From Gnomoniopsis sp. IMI 355080 (Eukaryota > Ascomycota > Sordariomycetes > Diaporthales > Gnomoniaceae): 64,000 nt of DNA. Shown piece after piece: positions 22,834-34,503 of this stretch. Location of the stretch: NCBI GenBank assembly GCA_027946555.1, contig JAPEVC010000168.1, forward strand, positions 19,134-83,133. Reading direction: 5' to 3'. The notes below the pieces were generated by a model. That model saw only the letters and a list, made by a program, of their open reading frames with translations. It was not told where the DNA came from and searched no databases. Numbering within the stretch: position 1 is the stretch's first letter; each line of letters begins with the position of its first letter. The position numbers and the translations under genes were made by a program.

Positions 22834-25730
22834 ATGTCCTACAACACCAGGCAGTCCTACGCCGACAATAAGAGAAGCAATGGCGCGGGCGCGGGGGAGA
22901 AGCGGGTGCCTCGTGTGAGCACACAGGAAAGCGCGACGAGAACTTCATCCTTCGAGTCGAGGACCCACAGAACCGGTCCAAACTCTCCAGCTGGAGCGCC
23001 AGAACGGCCCGCTCATAAGAGAACGCTGTCGGGAAATCCTCGAACGAACAGCATGAAATCAACCGAGGATCGTGAGAGGCGGACGGAGAAGCACATTGTG
23101 ACGACGCGTGAGACCTTAACCTCGAGAGTCAGGAGCCCGGAAAGGAGACATGTGCCGTCTATGTCTGTCCCAAATGAAAAATTCAGATCTTCGGATGGGA
23201 GGAGGAGTGCAGAAACAAGGTCAAAGGAGCCTCGAGAGCTTACCCCACAAGGCATGTGTATTCGAGGGCAGGCGCGCATGCGCCGCGAATGATTGATTGC
23301 TAACAGCGCATTGTCATAGCTCCTTGGGAACCAGAAGCGACTTTGTTACCGCACACTTCTGCGCCCTTAGCGACTCGAATATCAATACCACCACTTGCCT
23401 CGCAAGCACCCGCGTCAATACAACCGAGGCCGCTGTCAGAGTTGTCCCTCGAGATGCAGGAGGCTGTGATCATCGAGGATCTTCTCTACGTGTTCATGGG
23501 CTACGAGGGATCATATATCCGGTTCGGCAAGGGCTATGACCCGAATGAGGAGCGAGATCGCCTCAGTGGACCTCCACACCGTATCTTGCCAGGCCTGGAC
23601 CCAAGTTTACAAGATTTGACCATGTCCATGCTCAAAATGGCAACATACTACACCGCGCTCGAAACATTCGTCGATGTGCAAAGCCGGGAAGAATTTGGGT
23701 CCGTGAACCATGCGCTGTGCGCATCGATACGGAAATTTCTCCAGGACTATCTGGTTCTGATCGCCCAGCTGGAAACTCGATTTCTCGCCGACGAAGCCTT
23801 CACCTTACACGTTCTCAATGTTCACATACTTCCGACGAGCCACATGATGTTCCAATTGTACTCGTTGGCGCATGAGTTGTTGAAGAGGAATGCACTCCTT
23901 GATGACGAAACCGACGAGTCTAGTGATAGTGCCGATGATTTTGATCAAATCCTCGAGCAGTTGAGAGATGGTGGAGAACTTGTGCCCGGCAACATGACTG
24001 GAAAGAAAATTTGCAAAGGAGGAGTGGTACTCGGGTTAATCACCAAGCGGCTGGAAACCATGTCTGGAGACCCGGCGGCGCGAGAACTACTCACAGCGCT
24101 CCTGCGAGACTCGAGTCGACCTTATATGGTCATGCTAAACGAATGGCTTCATCATGGGAGCATCAATGATCCTCACAGCGAATTCTTGATCAAGGAGCAG
24201 AAGAGTCTACGACGGGAGAGACTGGAGCAGGACTATACTGACGAATACTGGGAGAGGCGGTATACCATCAGGGACAAGGAGGTTCCACCGCAACTGCAAG
24301 GCGTCAAGGAGAAGGTTCTTCTTGCTGGCAAGTACCTGAACGTAGTCCGCGAATGCGGCGGCGTGGACGTCAGCAAAGATGTGAAAGACAAGCCAAAGTC
24401 TTTCGACGACAATCGATTCCAAGAAAATGTCAACAACGCATATTCGCACGCCAACGAGTCCTTGATGCAGCTACTGTTGACAACACATGCACTGCCAGAC
24501 CGCTTACGATCTCTGAAGCACTACTTCTTCCTCGATCCCTCCGACTACTTCAATCATTTCCTAGAACTGGGTGCCTCGGAATTGCGTAAACCTGTACAAG
24601 TGGTCAATATTGTCAAGCTGCAGTCGCTGCTTGACCTAGTGTTGCGACAGCCAGGCAGCATAGTCGCATTGGATCCTTTCAAGGAAGATGTGAAGGTTCA
24701 CATGAACGAGATTACGCTCATCAAATCGCTTCAGCGTGTTGTTAATATCACCGGGATCGAAGAGGGTGGCCAACTGCATATCCAGAAGGACCAACCAATA
24801 GAAGCCGATAAGAGAGCCAACGGGTTCACGTCCCTACAGCTGGATTACATATTGCCGTTCCCAGTGTCCCTCGTCATCAGTCGGAAGACGATATGGCGAT
24901 ACCAGGCGCTCTTTCGGTATCTCCTGTCCCTTCGGCATCTGGAAGCGCAGTTAACGACAGCATGGCAAGTGCAGACTCGAGGCTTTGTGTGGTATCGGAG
25001 GAGTTCAAGCAAAGAACTCGAGCTATGGAAACGACGCGTCTGGACGCTCAGGGCTCGGATGCTCGTCTTTGTCCAACAGCTCCTTTATTTCTGCACCGCA
25101 GAGGTCATAGAGCCAAATTGGCTGTCTCTTATGTCACGGTTGAAAGCCAAGGATGATGGCACCTCTAGTCTGGATCGGACAGTTGATGAGTTGATGCAGG
25201 ATCATGTGGACTTCCTCGATACTTGCTTGAAAGAGTGCATGTTGACGAACAGCAAGCTTCTCAGGGTAAGTCACGATTCTCGCGCAATGTGTAGGGTGAA
25301 TGGGGCGATGACTGACAGTGCTTTCAAGGTCCACTCGAAACTTATGAATAACTGTAATACCTTCACATCCAGTATCGAATGGATCTCGAGAAATCTGGAG
25401 AGGGCAGATCCAGACTTGCAAGGGCCAACGAAACCAAAGCATGTCACTGAAGAGCAGTGGAAGCAAGTGCAGGCCAACCGGGAAAAGTGGCAGTCTGCCC
25501 ACGGAGAATCTTCCAAGACGCCTGAAGCGCAATTTGCTATGATCATGGACACGCTGAAGGCCTGGGAGTACAACTTTGGCAGACATCTGAAAATTCTTTT
25601 AGACGCACTGAATCACTACGCGGCGACGGAGACGGTCGTTTTGCTCAGTCTCTGCGCGAGACTGAGCGCTGCGAGTCAAGGGACCGAACAGAGCGGTATG
25701 AGAACCGATGATGACTCAACCGTTAGTTGA
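22834..25730 (+). CDS. SPC97: Gamma-tubulin complex component 2 (GCP2/Spc97/Alp4)
   Basis: Subunit of the gamma-tubulin small complex that nucleates microtubules at the spindle pole body. My model has exons 22834-23251, 23320-25265 and 25329-25730, 921 residues. The N-terminal ~150 residues are basic and disordered. The Spc97/Spc98 core starts at about 175 with EAVIIEDLLYVFMGYEGSYIRF, characteristic of GCP2. Later landmarks are HALPDRLRSLKHYFFLDPSDYFNHFLELG and LDYILPFPVSLVISRKTIWRYQALFRYLLSLRH. The C-terminus ends with NHYAATETVVLLSLCARL. Intron 1 (68 nt) appears to use a GC donor (CAAG|GCATGT) with acceptor TCATAG. The nearby GT at 23256 gives a wrong phase, and a TGCTAAC branch site sits just before the acceptor. 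Intron 2 is a normal GTAAGT intron of 63 nt that stays open in frame. Confidence 0.93.
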
Positions 25731-26501
25731 AGAAAGAGCACCGGATGGTCCGACAGGGACAAAATTGCACACTGGCTGGCGTTGTTGTCTATATGTGATT
25801 CTTGTTTACATGCTCACAGGGCGGCGTTGGCAACAAGGGGGTTTCAGGCAAAATGGTCTGAAGAGTGCGGTCGTCCGTTTCGATACCATCAATCCAATGA
25901 TACCATGAAGAATTTGAGGAACGATCTCCACCGGTTCCTATATCCTATGTCCTATAAAAAGTACGTTGCACTGTGCTTTGACACTATGTTGAATGGTTAC
26001 CTGCCTAGGTATCTTGGAGTTCGTGGTCAGGCAAGGGACCCCCTGCTTCCCCCGAGCAGGTACGTTCTGGTGCTGGGAACATCGGTCGAACGGCCAATGC
26101 CGTCACAGTCCCGCCTACTTGTCAAGCTTATTTGGACAACACGTCTTCCTTCATTCTCCCGTACGCTCTGTGACCACCCTCTACCCCAAGACTCGTTTCG
26201 ATTCGCTCTTCAACGCGACGCGGCACTCACTAATTCGTTTCCCCTCTTGATTTACGGAAATTGAATTTATGATAAGAAGCTTACGGAATATCATACTAGT
26301 TTCAGAGTTACGGGTAGCGTTCTTTTGAAAGACACCTGCGCAGTGCTGTTGTGGCCGGCTTCGTTTCAGTCGGCTCCAGATCCTGTTGCTCGCAAAGCAT
26401 GGCGTGAACCAGGACGATTTCCACCGACCTAAACAACCGACGCAATCGTTAGGTTTTCTCGCAATCCACATCCAACAGCGAATCCCAACTCAACCGCCAC
26501 G
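25731..26501. other. Intergenic region GCP2-LSB6
   Basis: 771 nt holding the GCP2 3' end and the LSB6 promoter. A frame at 25782-26264 lacks any recognised motif. No other features were seen. Confidence 0.55.
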
Positions 26502-29027
26502 ATGCCTCGAAACCGCCCAGCCACGACGGGCTACGAGCGCCTGGAGCAGGCCGACCACTCCGATGAGGACTCCGAAGACGACTTCATGGCGCGTAGCTTT
26601 GCCTCCCTGCAGAATCCGACAGCTCCTCGTTATGGAAACACATCCCAGCCGCGCCCACATTCAGGCATGGTGTCTCCGCGCGGCCCTGGCGGCAGCGGCA
26701 GTGGGCCTAGCCGACCGGGCGGGGGCAGACAACGGAGCCATCGAAGGACACGCAGCAACTCTGGCGTTGATGTCAAGGCGATCAACGCGCGGCTGGAGCG
26801 ATGGGCAGACGAGATTGCGGCCAAGTTCAAGAGGGGGAAGAAGGGCGGTCGCCACGGCGACGACGAGGACGAGAGGCTCGAGATCCACCACAGTGTTTTC
26901 CAGGCGCCCGAAGGCGTACGGCCTGCGACTGCGCAGAGCCTTGGTCGCCCGCAGCAGGGCGTCATGAGCAAGGAGGAGTTCGAGATGATTGTTGAGAGCG
27001 TGCGGCTGGCTATGGAGCAGGGCGTACAACCGCGCATGATCACGCAAGGTAGCTCAGGGAGCTATTTTGCTAGGAATCCAGACGGCAAGGTGGTGGGCGT
27101 ATTCAAGCCGAAGGATGAAGAGCCGTATGCAGCGGGTAATCCGAAATGGAACAAATGGATTCACCGGAATTTGTTCCCTTGTTGCTTCGGCAGAGCATGG
27201 TGTGTATCTGTTCTAAGTGCTCTTGAATGTGTATTTTGGGGCACATTGCTAATTTTGAATAGTCTCATTCCCAATCTCTCCTACGTGAGCGAAGCGGCGG
27301 CATACACGTTGGATTGCCAATTACGCACGAACATGGTACCATACACTGACGTCGTATGGCTTTCATCAAAATCTTTCCACTATCCTTTCTGGGATCGCTA
27401 TAATTACTCCAGGAACAGGAAACCATTACCAGCGAAACCCGGCAGCTTTCAGGTTTTCCTCAAAGGCTTTAAAGACGCCAATATTTTCTTGCGGGAACAC
27501 CCTTGGCCGGACCAGTACTTGTCAGGCTACAGGACTAATGAGACACACCGAAACAAGCGTAGGGGTTGGGGTGACAACTGTCGCACAATAACAGGCACCG
27601 CTCCCGACGACGGCCTTGATGAGGATGGAAATGAGACGCCGCCTCGCGTTCCTGGGCCGGGCAACTTCATGTGGACGGAGAATCTCAAGCAGGCTTTCCG
27701 AGAAGAGCTTGAGAAGCTCGTCATCTTGGACTACATCATGCGGAATACCGACCGAGGCTTGGACAACTGGATGATCAAAGTCGACTGGCAAACAGAGGAG
27801 GTATCGATAGTTTCTGAACCAGTACAACTCAACACGGACACTTCAGCGCAAGAAGAAGGCCCGAGGCCGGTGGATCTGTCGCAGAGGAAACCCCAAGATC
27901 GGTCTTCGTACCCATACAAAGTCCAGAAGCCAATGAATGCATCGAGCCCCTCGGAGCGGCCAAGAGAACCAAAAATCACCCTAGGGGCTATCGACAACTC
28001 ATTATCATGGCCCTGGAAACATCCGGATGCTTGGCGCAGGTAAGTTGAATTCCATCAATGCAAGTGACATAGGTTGCAAGGAGCTGACAGACCTTGTAGC
28101 TTCCCTTTCGGTTGGTTGTTTCTACCTGTAGATCTCATCGGCCGACCATTCTCTCAAAAGACACGAGACCATTTCCTGCCACTACTGACCTCCACTGCTT
28201 GGTGGAGCCAGACCCAACACGCGCTCAGGAAGGTCTTCCAAATCGACCCTGACTTCCAGGAGAAAATGTTTGCACGCCAAATTGCCGTTATGAAAGGCCA
28301 GGCGTGGAATGTTGTTGAGACGCTGAAGACGACTGACCACGGCCCACTGGAGCTGACTAGACGCGCAAAGGTATGCGTGTGGGACGATCTTGTCGAAATC
28401 CCTGTAGCCGTCCCCATGAGGGTGACATCGTCTGAGATGCGCCGTCGCACAGAAGAGGAGTTCCAGAAGGGTATCGAGGAAGAGATGGACATCGGCGCCG
28501 CCAATTCAACGTCGCCTTCTGCCGCAGACCTGCTTGGTATGACCAGCCCGCATACCGAAATGCCAAACGCCGGTAGATTCGAGCTTTCGGGCAACGTCAC
28601 CGACTCCGCTGTCGACGAGACTCAGTCCATAGAGGACTCACTCGGAGTTGCGACGAATGGCAACACCGCCGCCTCGTCCCCGACGCGTACAACTACCAAT
28701 CGGCCGAAACTGCCGCGCAGCGCAGCGGGCGGGACGACGAGCTATCCTGGTCCAGGACCACAGCGTGCCCACTCCTCCATTAGCATCTATGCGACGCCCC
28801 GGCGCGAGCGACGCTACTCTTACGCGACGGCCATGGGCCGGCGTAATAGCCACACCATTGCTCAGCAACTGCATGGCAGCAATGGGCGCCCCGGGTATGA
28901 TGACGACGATGTTGCGGGAGATCTGGGCTATGCGGCAGCGGAGGGGATGGAGGGAAATCAAAGGAAGGTCATTGTAGAGAGGTTGGAGCCGGTGAAGGCG
29001 AGAAATCCTGTGTTCACGTGGTGCTAG
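26502..29027 (+). CDS. LSB6: Type II phosphatidylinositol 4-kinase
   Basis: Phosphorylates phosphatidylinositol to PI4P on plasma-membrane, vacuolar or endosomal membranes (type II family; yeast Lsb6). My model has exons 26502-27199, 27263-28039 and 28100-29027, 800 residues; introns are 63 and 60 nt with phases agreeing. Residues 1-110 are Ser/Arg/Gly-rich. The P-loop-like GSSGSYFARNPDGKVVGVFKPKDEEPY is at about 183. The segment NLFPCCFGRAC, split by intron 1, matches the Cys-rich palmitoylation motif of type II kinases. The catalytic segment YIMRNTDRGLDNWMIK is at about residue 388. Exon 3 begins with the conserved SFPFGWLFLPVDLIGRPFS. The C-terminal ~200 residues are low complexity and fungus-specific. 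All expected catalytic segments are present. Confidence 0.95.
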
Positions 29028-29520
29028 GACGATCCGCTGGTGATGGGTTAGAGTACGTAGGGTGCAAGAGGCGCTATCCACTCAACGATGCGGTCTCATA
29101 CAATACTCACTCTACGAGATGACTTGGGTGGTGTTCCCTCGGTCTCATTGGCTGCTGCATTGGATCATGCGGTAGATAAAATGCATTGAATACTGGGCAA
29201 CAGTATGAACGGAGTGAGTTCTTCAAATCTCTCTCGCAATACCACAGATAGGCTCTACAAATAGAAAGAGATTCGAGACTGCAGCGCCACGTGGGAATGT
29301 GCAGGGACCAGGGTGTCCCTGAGCTGCGGGAACTTGTGGTCGAAGCTCGAATATCTTCCGGAAATTTTGCAAACTCAAGCTACCAGTTCATCCTTCGAAC
29401 CCACCTTTCCCTCAAGCACAGGCAGACCACGAATTATCTTACGCCCACTACCCAGCTTCGCCTACCTGCGTCGGACTTTCATAAAGATATAAATCCGACA
29501 GACTCCTCTGCGTAGCCAGC
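29028..29520. other. Intergenic region LSB6-AIM41
   Basis: 493 nt with the LSB6 3' end and the AIM41 promoter and leader. I see no further feature. Confidence 0.6.
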
Positions 29521-30120
29521 ATGGCCAGCAATATCAACGTGGCAATGCGCCAACTTGCATTTTCTCAAACCCGTCAATCCATCCTCCGAGCCCAGAACAA
29601 ACCAAGATGCTTGTCTCTACACCGTTGTTACTCCGCTGAGGCAGCCTCAGCACCACCGCCACTCCTCTCCAAGCTCAAGACCGACCTCAAGACTGCCATG
29701 CGCGCAAAGGACGCACCACGCCTCGCCGTGCTGCGCAACGTCCTCGCCGCAACCACGAACGCTGCCAAGACCTCGAGTCCGATCAAGACGGACATACAGT
29801 TGATAACGTTGATGCGGAAGACGGCCAAGGGAAACCATGAGGCATTGGCAGAGGCGAAGGTGGCGAATAGGCAGGATTTGGTCGAGAGGGAGGAGGCACA
29901 GCTGCGGGTCATTGACGAGTACGTTGCGGGCGCCGGAGTCAAGATTCTGGATGAGGACGAGCTCAGGGCGATAGTGGAGGAAGTAGTTCAGCGGAACGAG
30001 GGCAAGAAGCAGGGAGAAATAACGAAAGAGTTGATGAGCAGAGACTGGGACGCAGAGGGAAAGTTCGTGGACAAGGGCGTATTGGGCAAGATGCTGCAGG
30101 AGGTGTTGCAGAAGAAGTGA
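29521..30120 (+). CDS. AIM41: Mitochondrial AIM41, YqeY/GatB-like domain protein
   Basis: A 199-residue, intronless protein of the AIM41 family (altered inheritance of mitochondria 41). It consists of a single YqeY domain, related to the tail domain of the amidotransferase GatB; the molecular role is not settled. Residues 1 to about 40 form a basic, Arg/Ser/Gln-rich mitochondrial presequence without acidic residues. The YqeY domain follows: LLSKLKTDLKTAMRAKDAPRLAVLRNVLAATTNA, then QLITLMRKTAKGNHEALAEAKVANRQDLVEREEAQLRVIDEY. It ends with a Lys-rich LQEVLQKK tail. A second in-frame ATG at 29545 could also start the protein and would keep most of the presequence. Confidence 0.92.
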   Translation: MASNINVAMRQLAFSQTRQSILRAQNKPRCLSLHRCYSAEAASAPPPLLSKLKTDLKTAMRAKDAPRLAVLRNVLAATTNAAKTSSPIKTDIQLITLMRKTAKGNHEALAEAKVANRQDLVEREEAQLRVIDEYVAGAGVKILDEDELRAIVEEVVQRNEGKKQGEITKELMSRDWDAEGKFVDKGVLGKMLQEVLQKK

Positions 30121-31735
30121 GAGTAAGGTCTCAGAGCTGTATGACGAACCCTACCTCTCGAATCACAGGTTTAAAATGAGGGCCTTGGAGCTGAGATACA
30201 CATCGGCCTATGCTCCTACGCACCGGCCTATGCTCCTACGCACCGGCCTATGCTCCTACGCACCGGCCTATGCTCCTACGCACCAGAGAAAGGTCGGTAT
30301 GTGCAAAGGCTTGTACGACCACACGGGCAAGGACTAGACCCATGCTATCGGATGCGAAAGAGAAACGGCATGAGCCTGCCGCGAGAGCCCTATGATAATC
30401 TCACCTTGAAAGAAATGATCTGACACCATCGCCTGCCGACATCCTCTTGGCTTTGAATATGTTGGTGAATTAGGCTACTGGAACAGAAGCTGGTTGGCCT
30501 ACTCAAGCAGCAAATGGAAAGGTTGGTAATTGCCTTTTTGCCTATGAAATACTCTTGAACAGATCGTGCTGTGGATAGTTTCTCCAGCATGTTATACAGC
30601 CGAGAGTTACTTTTGAGCCTTACTTCGTGAATCTTCTTGGTGGGTGCTTGTAAAGGAATGGCTGGCCCAAGGCATGACATAGCCGCAGAGACATTGGTGG
30701 TCTGCTCAGGCCCTCAACGAAGAGACATATGAAGTAAGCGAAGACTACAACTGAACATGCGTACTACTCACGAGTGGCCATTGACATGCCTAGGTAACGC
30801 AAATCCTAGACTCATATTGTCTCTAGCACAAACCTCGCTCCAGCACGCCAAGGTTGCGCCTGTGCGGCACGAGTGAGGCCATTTGGAAGCCATGCGCATG
30901 ACGAAGCCATGTGGGCAGCATGAACCTCGACCCATCGAGGTCTCGGGGAACGCAGTGTCGCCGTCTTCCGTTTCAAACAAACCGAATGCTTGGTCGGTTG
31001 TTTCGGCCCTTTGGCAGGTCCCTCAGCCTCTTTGCCTGAATCGCTGGGCCTTGGCCATTCGTCAAGCTGACGCTTCATCCTAACTTGCGGCCGGTTCTGT
31101 CAATGCAGGTCAGGTGCGTAGGTGCGAAAGTGGTAGAGCTTTGATCTACAGAGCCAAGTCGCGCTGTAATTAGAGTGTCCTTCAACACTCTCGTGTGCTG
31201 AGGGCAGTGCATAACGGTCTCCATTGGCAAGTCCACAATTACCCCTATACCAAGCCCTGGAGCTGATTCACCCTATTTTTATTTTGTTTGCGGTCTCCAT
31301 TTGACCCAAGCAAATCTCCCCAGGGGGGTTATTTCCTTTAGGTCCGGGGGCTCCGATTGACTCTGGTATTTAAAGCATGTGAAGCCCGTCAATATTTCAT
31401 CAACGACTTGGCCCCGTGAGCTGATGTCGTGCGATTCCACCGGATTCTGAAGCAACTAGCACGGAAGATTGCATCGTTCGGTGCGACAACGCCATTACTC
31501 GATCGATTCGGGTAGTTAGTCGTCTGTGACCACTGACCGAGCGCTTGTCTTGTCGTGGTGTCATAAAAGGACAAAGGGCCTTACTCTTCGTCTAAAGAAT
31601 CTCCACCCACACACGGCGCTTCGTTCGTCCTCCCGGCCCATTTTCACTGTGTTCCCAAACGGGGTCGAATACTTGCTTTCTGCGCATTTTGAGTAAGGAT
31701 CATCATCTACGGGGACTTGCCTAAGTTATTCGAAA
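30121..31735. other. 1.6-kb gene-poor region with a 20-bp tandem repeat
   Basis: It contains the repeat at 30201-30284 (listed separately) and no frame with family features. A TATTTAAA stretch near 31367 might belong to the promoter of the hypothetical gene at 31736. Confidence 0.5.
30201..30284. repeat. 20-bp tandem repeat, 4 copies
   Basis: Four head-to-tail copies of CACCGGCCTATGCTCCTACG plus a partial CACC. The first copy differs by one base (CATCGG). It lies about 80 nt after the AIM41 stop codon. The near-perfect copies suggest recent expansion, making it a likely variable minisatellite. Confidence 0.95.
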
Positions 31736-32302
31736 ATGGATCGCGCTACGACATCCTCCAGGGGAGACTTTTACACGGTCGACCTACTTTCTACCTCGTC
31801 CCCCGACCCGGAAGCTCGAGGCCGCAAGCGGCGCCGCGATCCACTTAACCCCTTTTCGCTACCACGGCACAAGCCGTCAGCCGAGTCGAGCACCTTGCGC
31901 GGGCGGTGCAGGCACCGCAGTGCGTCACGGATGCACCTGATGTCAACAATCACCACCACCACCACCAGCAGCGCCATCACAAACCACACGACGTCCCACC
32001 GCACGGGCCGGGAGTCGCCGGAGCTGCTTTCGCCGGCCGCGGCGGAGAATCACCATCATCATCACCACCGTCGCAGCCATAGTCCGTCGCGGTCAAGGTC
32101 GCCTGGTGCAAGCCAGGTCGAGGCGGAGGTGTTGTTGGTGGTGACGGGACAGAGGCGGCGGCAGACGCGACGGCAGAGGACGCAGAGTCGTGGCCGAAGG
32201 CATGCGTTGGAGGGGGCTTTGGCATCGGCGGCGCAGACTGGGAGGCCGAAGCTGGGATTCGAAGGGTGGGTGAAGGAGGCTGGCGGGATGGACAAAGATT
32301 GA
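31736..32302 (+). CDS. Hypothetical basic His/Ser/Arg-rich protein
   Basis: A 188-residue frame that I do not recognise. It starts MDRATTSSRGDFYTVDLLSTSS and has a basic KRRRDP segment, a His6 run, an SR-type RRSHSPSRSRSP stretch and a Gln/Arg-rich part. A more ordinary-looking C-terminus follows (ALASAAQTGRPKLGFEGWVKEAGG). A CT-rich leader precedes the ATG, which would suit a real gene. The low-complexity composition and an opposing open frame on the minus strand (31771-32004) make a chance ORF possible. Nuclear location could be guessed from the basic runs but is unproven. Confidence 0.4.
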   Translation: MDRATTSSRGDFYTVDLLSTSSPDPEARGRKRRRDPLNPFSLPRHKPSAESSTLRGRCRHRSASRMHLMSTITTTTTSSAITNHTTSHRTGRESPELLSPAAAENHHHHHHRRSHSPSRSRSPGASQVEAEVLLVVTGQRRRQTRRQRTQSRGRRHALEGALASAAQTGRPKLGFEGWVKEAGGMDKD

Positions 32303-34503
32303 TTGCTACAGAACGTTCAATTCAAGACTTTGAGGCCGGTATGCTCGGCTGATCCAATGAGACAAAAGAAGGACCCCATGATTTGGGCTCGACTGGAATG
32401 AAAAGTTGGACAGGAAGCGTCGACGCGGAATATCGCAGTCGGACCTAGAGAAGACCAGTCAGGAACTTCAGCAAGGGCGGACATGGGACGACATCAGGCT
32501 CTCTCAGATTGTTGAGAGGATTGATTCCGTGGAGGCTGTTATGCAAAGGTGGGAATAGGCAGTCAATCGGAGACGATTCCATCGGTACAGCATTTCAAGG
32601 GTTCGGCCTAAGAGGCCCGGATAGATCGGTCTACATAGCATAGTTGAAGCTCTAGGCAGTCAGGTCGATCATATTCAGTCATCATTTGCAAACCCGATGA
32701 AACAACTTCCCATCCGCACTGGCCCGCATATTAATATCGCGGCCCGCTGCGTTTTACACACCGGTACGGAGAGATTCTGGGTCACGCGGACGAGACACGA
32801 GACATGTGATGGCTCCACTTCCTATTGTTGTCGAGCGGGTTTGCGCAGACACTCCAACACTCCACCACGTGCGCAAAGGCTCAGTGACTCTATATTTGCA
32901 TAAGTTGCATGTCGCAAAACTTGGGACTTTGATTGTGGCACTTTGGTGTCAGCTGGTGAGTGCTGCCTACGCGAATGTATCACTGGAGTTTCTTGCGTTA
33001 TGTACTTAGCTAGGTACCTGTGCCAAATGCGAAAATGGCGGTGCTGGACCAAGCATTCAGCTAAGGCGTGCAGCATGACACTGGACTCCTGGATGGCTTG
33101 TATTCAGGTGTGATTTGTCCCTAGGCATGTGCATGCTAGTCGTCTTCGTATATGTATACCGTAAAGAATGATTCAAGAGAACAACAGTTTGTGAGTATTC
33201 AGATATCTCAGCAAAGACTTGGCGAGGAGCCATGTCACCATATGTACATACATACCTAGCTCAGATACACAGTCTTGATACTTACCTGTATGTAGTGGCT
33301 ATTGGAAATGAGGGGAGACGCTGGGAACTTTTCAGCTTCTATGCATGGACACTACGGTAATAAAGTAAGCTGGGAATTGTGAAATCTTTCGGCCGAGATG
33401 TGACCACAATTCCTGGCCATCCGGTGATATGTACCGTAGTGTCCATGGACATAGTACTTGAATTAGAAGCTGCATGCTCATCAGGTGGACGATCTGTCTT
33501 GGGCCCCACCTCAGTTTACACCGTGGGGGTCAGGCTTGTCAGGGATGCGCTTCCGGCGCCTCGACTGCCCCGCGATACCATAGGGCACGTGGACGGTCAG
33601 GTTTCTGTTAGTGCGGTCCGTGATTGACGACCTTTGATAACCACCTCAGAATAAGGACGACATCTCATGGTCCGTCCATGCCATTCCTTTCATACCATCG
33701 GGCAGTGGTTGGTAGCAGATCTATACGCGACGGTATCGGACCTGTCGGACGTGGCTGATCGTTTTCTACACGATAGTCTTGCCCATATTTCTGGTACTTG
33801 TATTCCACAGTACTTGCGTCTCATATCTCATATTGCTTGCGCCACCAGAGAGACTGTCGTCCTGCGTCTTGGGTCCTCCTCCTGTTCCGGTGGCTTTCGA
33901 TCCCAGTCTGGCTGTCTCCTCGGTGCTGGAAGTGTGGAGGGGTGGATTGGAACAGATGGGGTGGCTATTTTCGTGACTGTTCTACAACTCTCATCTTCAT
34001 CTACTCTTCAACTCTTTTGCAGGGGTCCCACTCTGCATCACGCCTTCACGCCTTCACTACCACCAGGTGGGTCTTCCTGGAATAGTCTCCCTTCTTCTTC
34101 ACCATCAACAAATTCCAACGGCGCGATCGCTGTAAACGGCTACCAACGACAAGAACCCAGGTCGCCAACTCCCAAAATTGACAGCGACCGGCAATTCCTT
34201 ACTTGGCCAACCCGACCTTCGCCCCCAACATCCTTATTTGCAGACCACCTCAATCCTTGGCCTCGATCTTCTCCTGCCTTTGACAACGATTTCCCTATGT
34301 GGCTCCAACAGCTTTCTTCAACCAGACCAACAAAAACAACATCGATTCTCTGAGCAGAGCTAGTCAGCTCTTCATAACAGACTGGTTGCTTTGGCATGCA
34401 GTCGTCAGACTCACTCACCTACATCTAGCTTCACAAAGTTCACCTCACATTCAAGTCAACAACCACCACATACTTGAGCCAGGTTCCAAGTCCACATGCC
34501 AAA
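32303..34503. other. 2.2-kb region upstream of the SNF2 gene
   Basis: No gene with family features. A 228-residue frame at 33667-34353 is Ser/Pro/Thr-rich and reads like CT-rich leader sequence. The last several hundred bases are probably the promoter and 5' leader of the SNF2 gene. Confidence 0.45.

Noticed and set aside
25782..26264. Possible extra 3' exon of GCP2
   Set aside because: GCP2 already ends with its typical C-terminal helix at 25730, and the later frame has no similarity to the family that I can see.
33667..34353. 228-residue plus-strand ORF upstream of the SNF2 gene
   Set aside because: Ser/Pro/Thr-rich composition from CT-rich DNA suggests leader sequence, and it overlaps other equally open frames.
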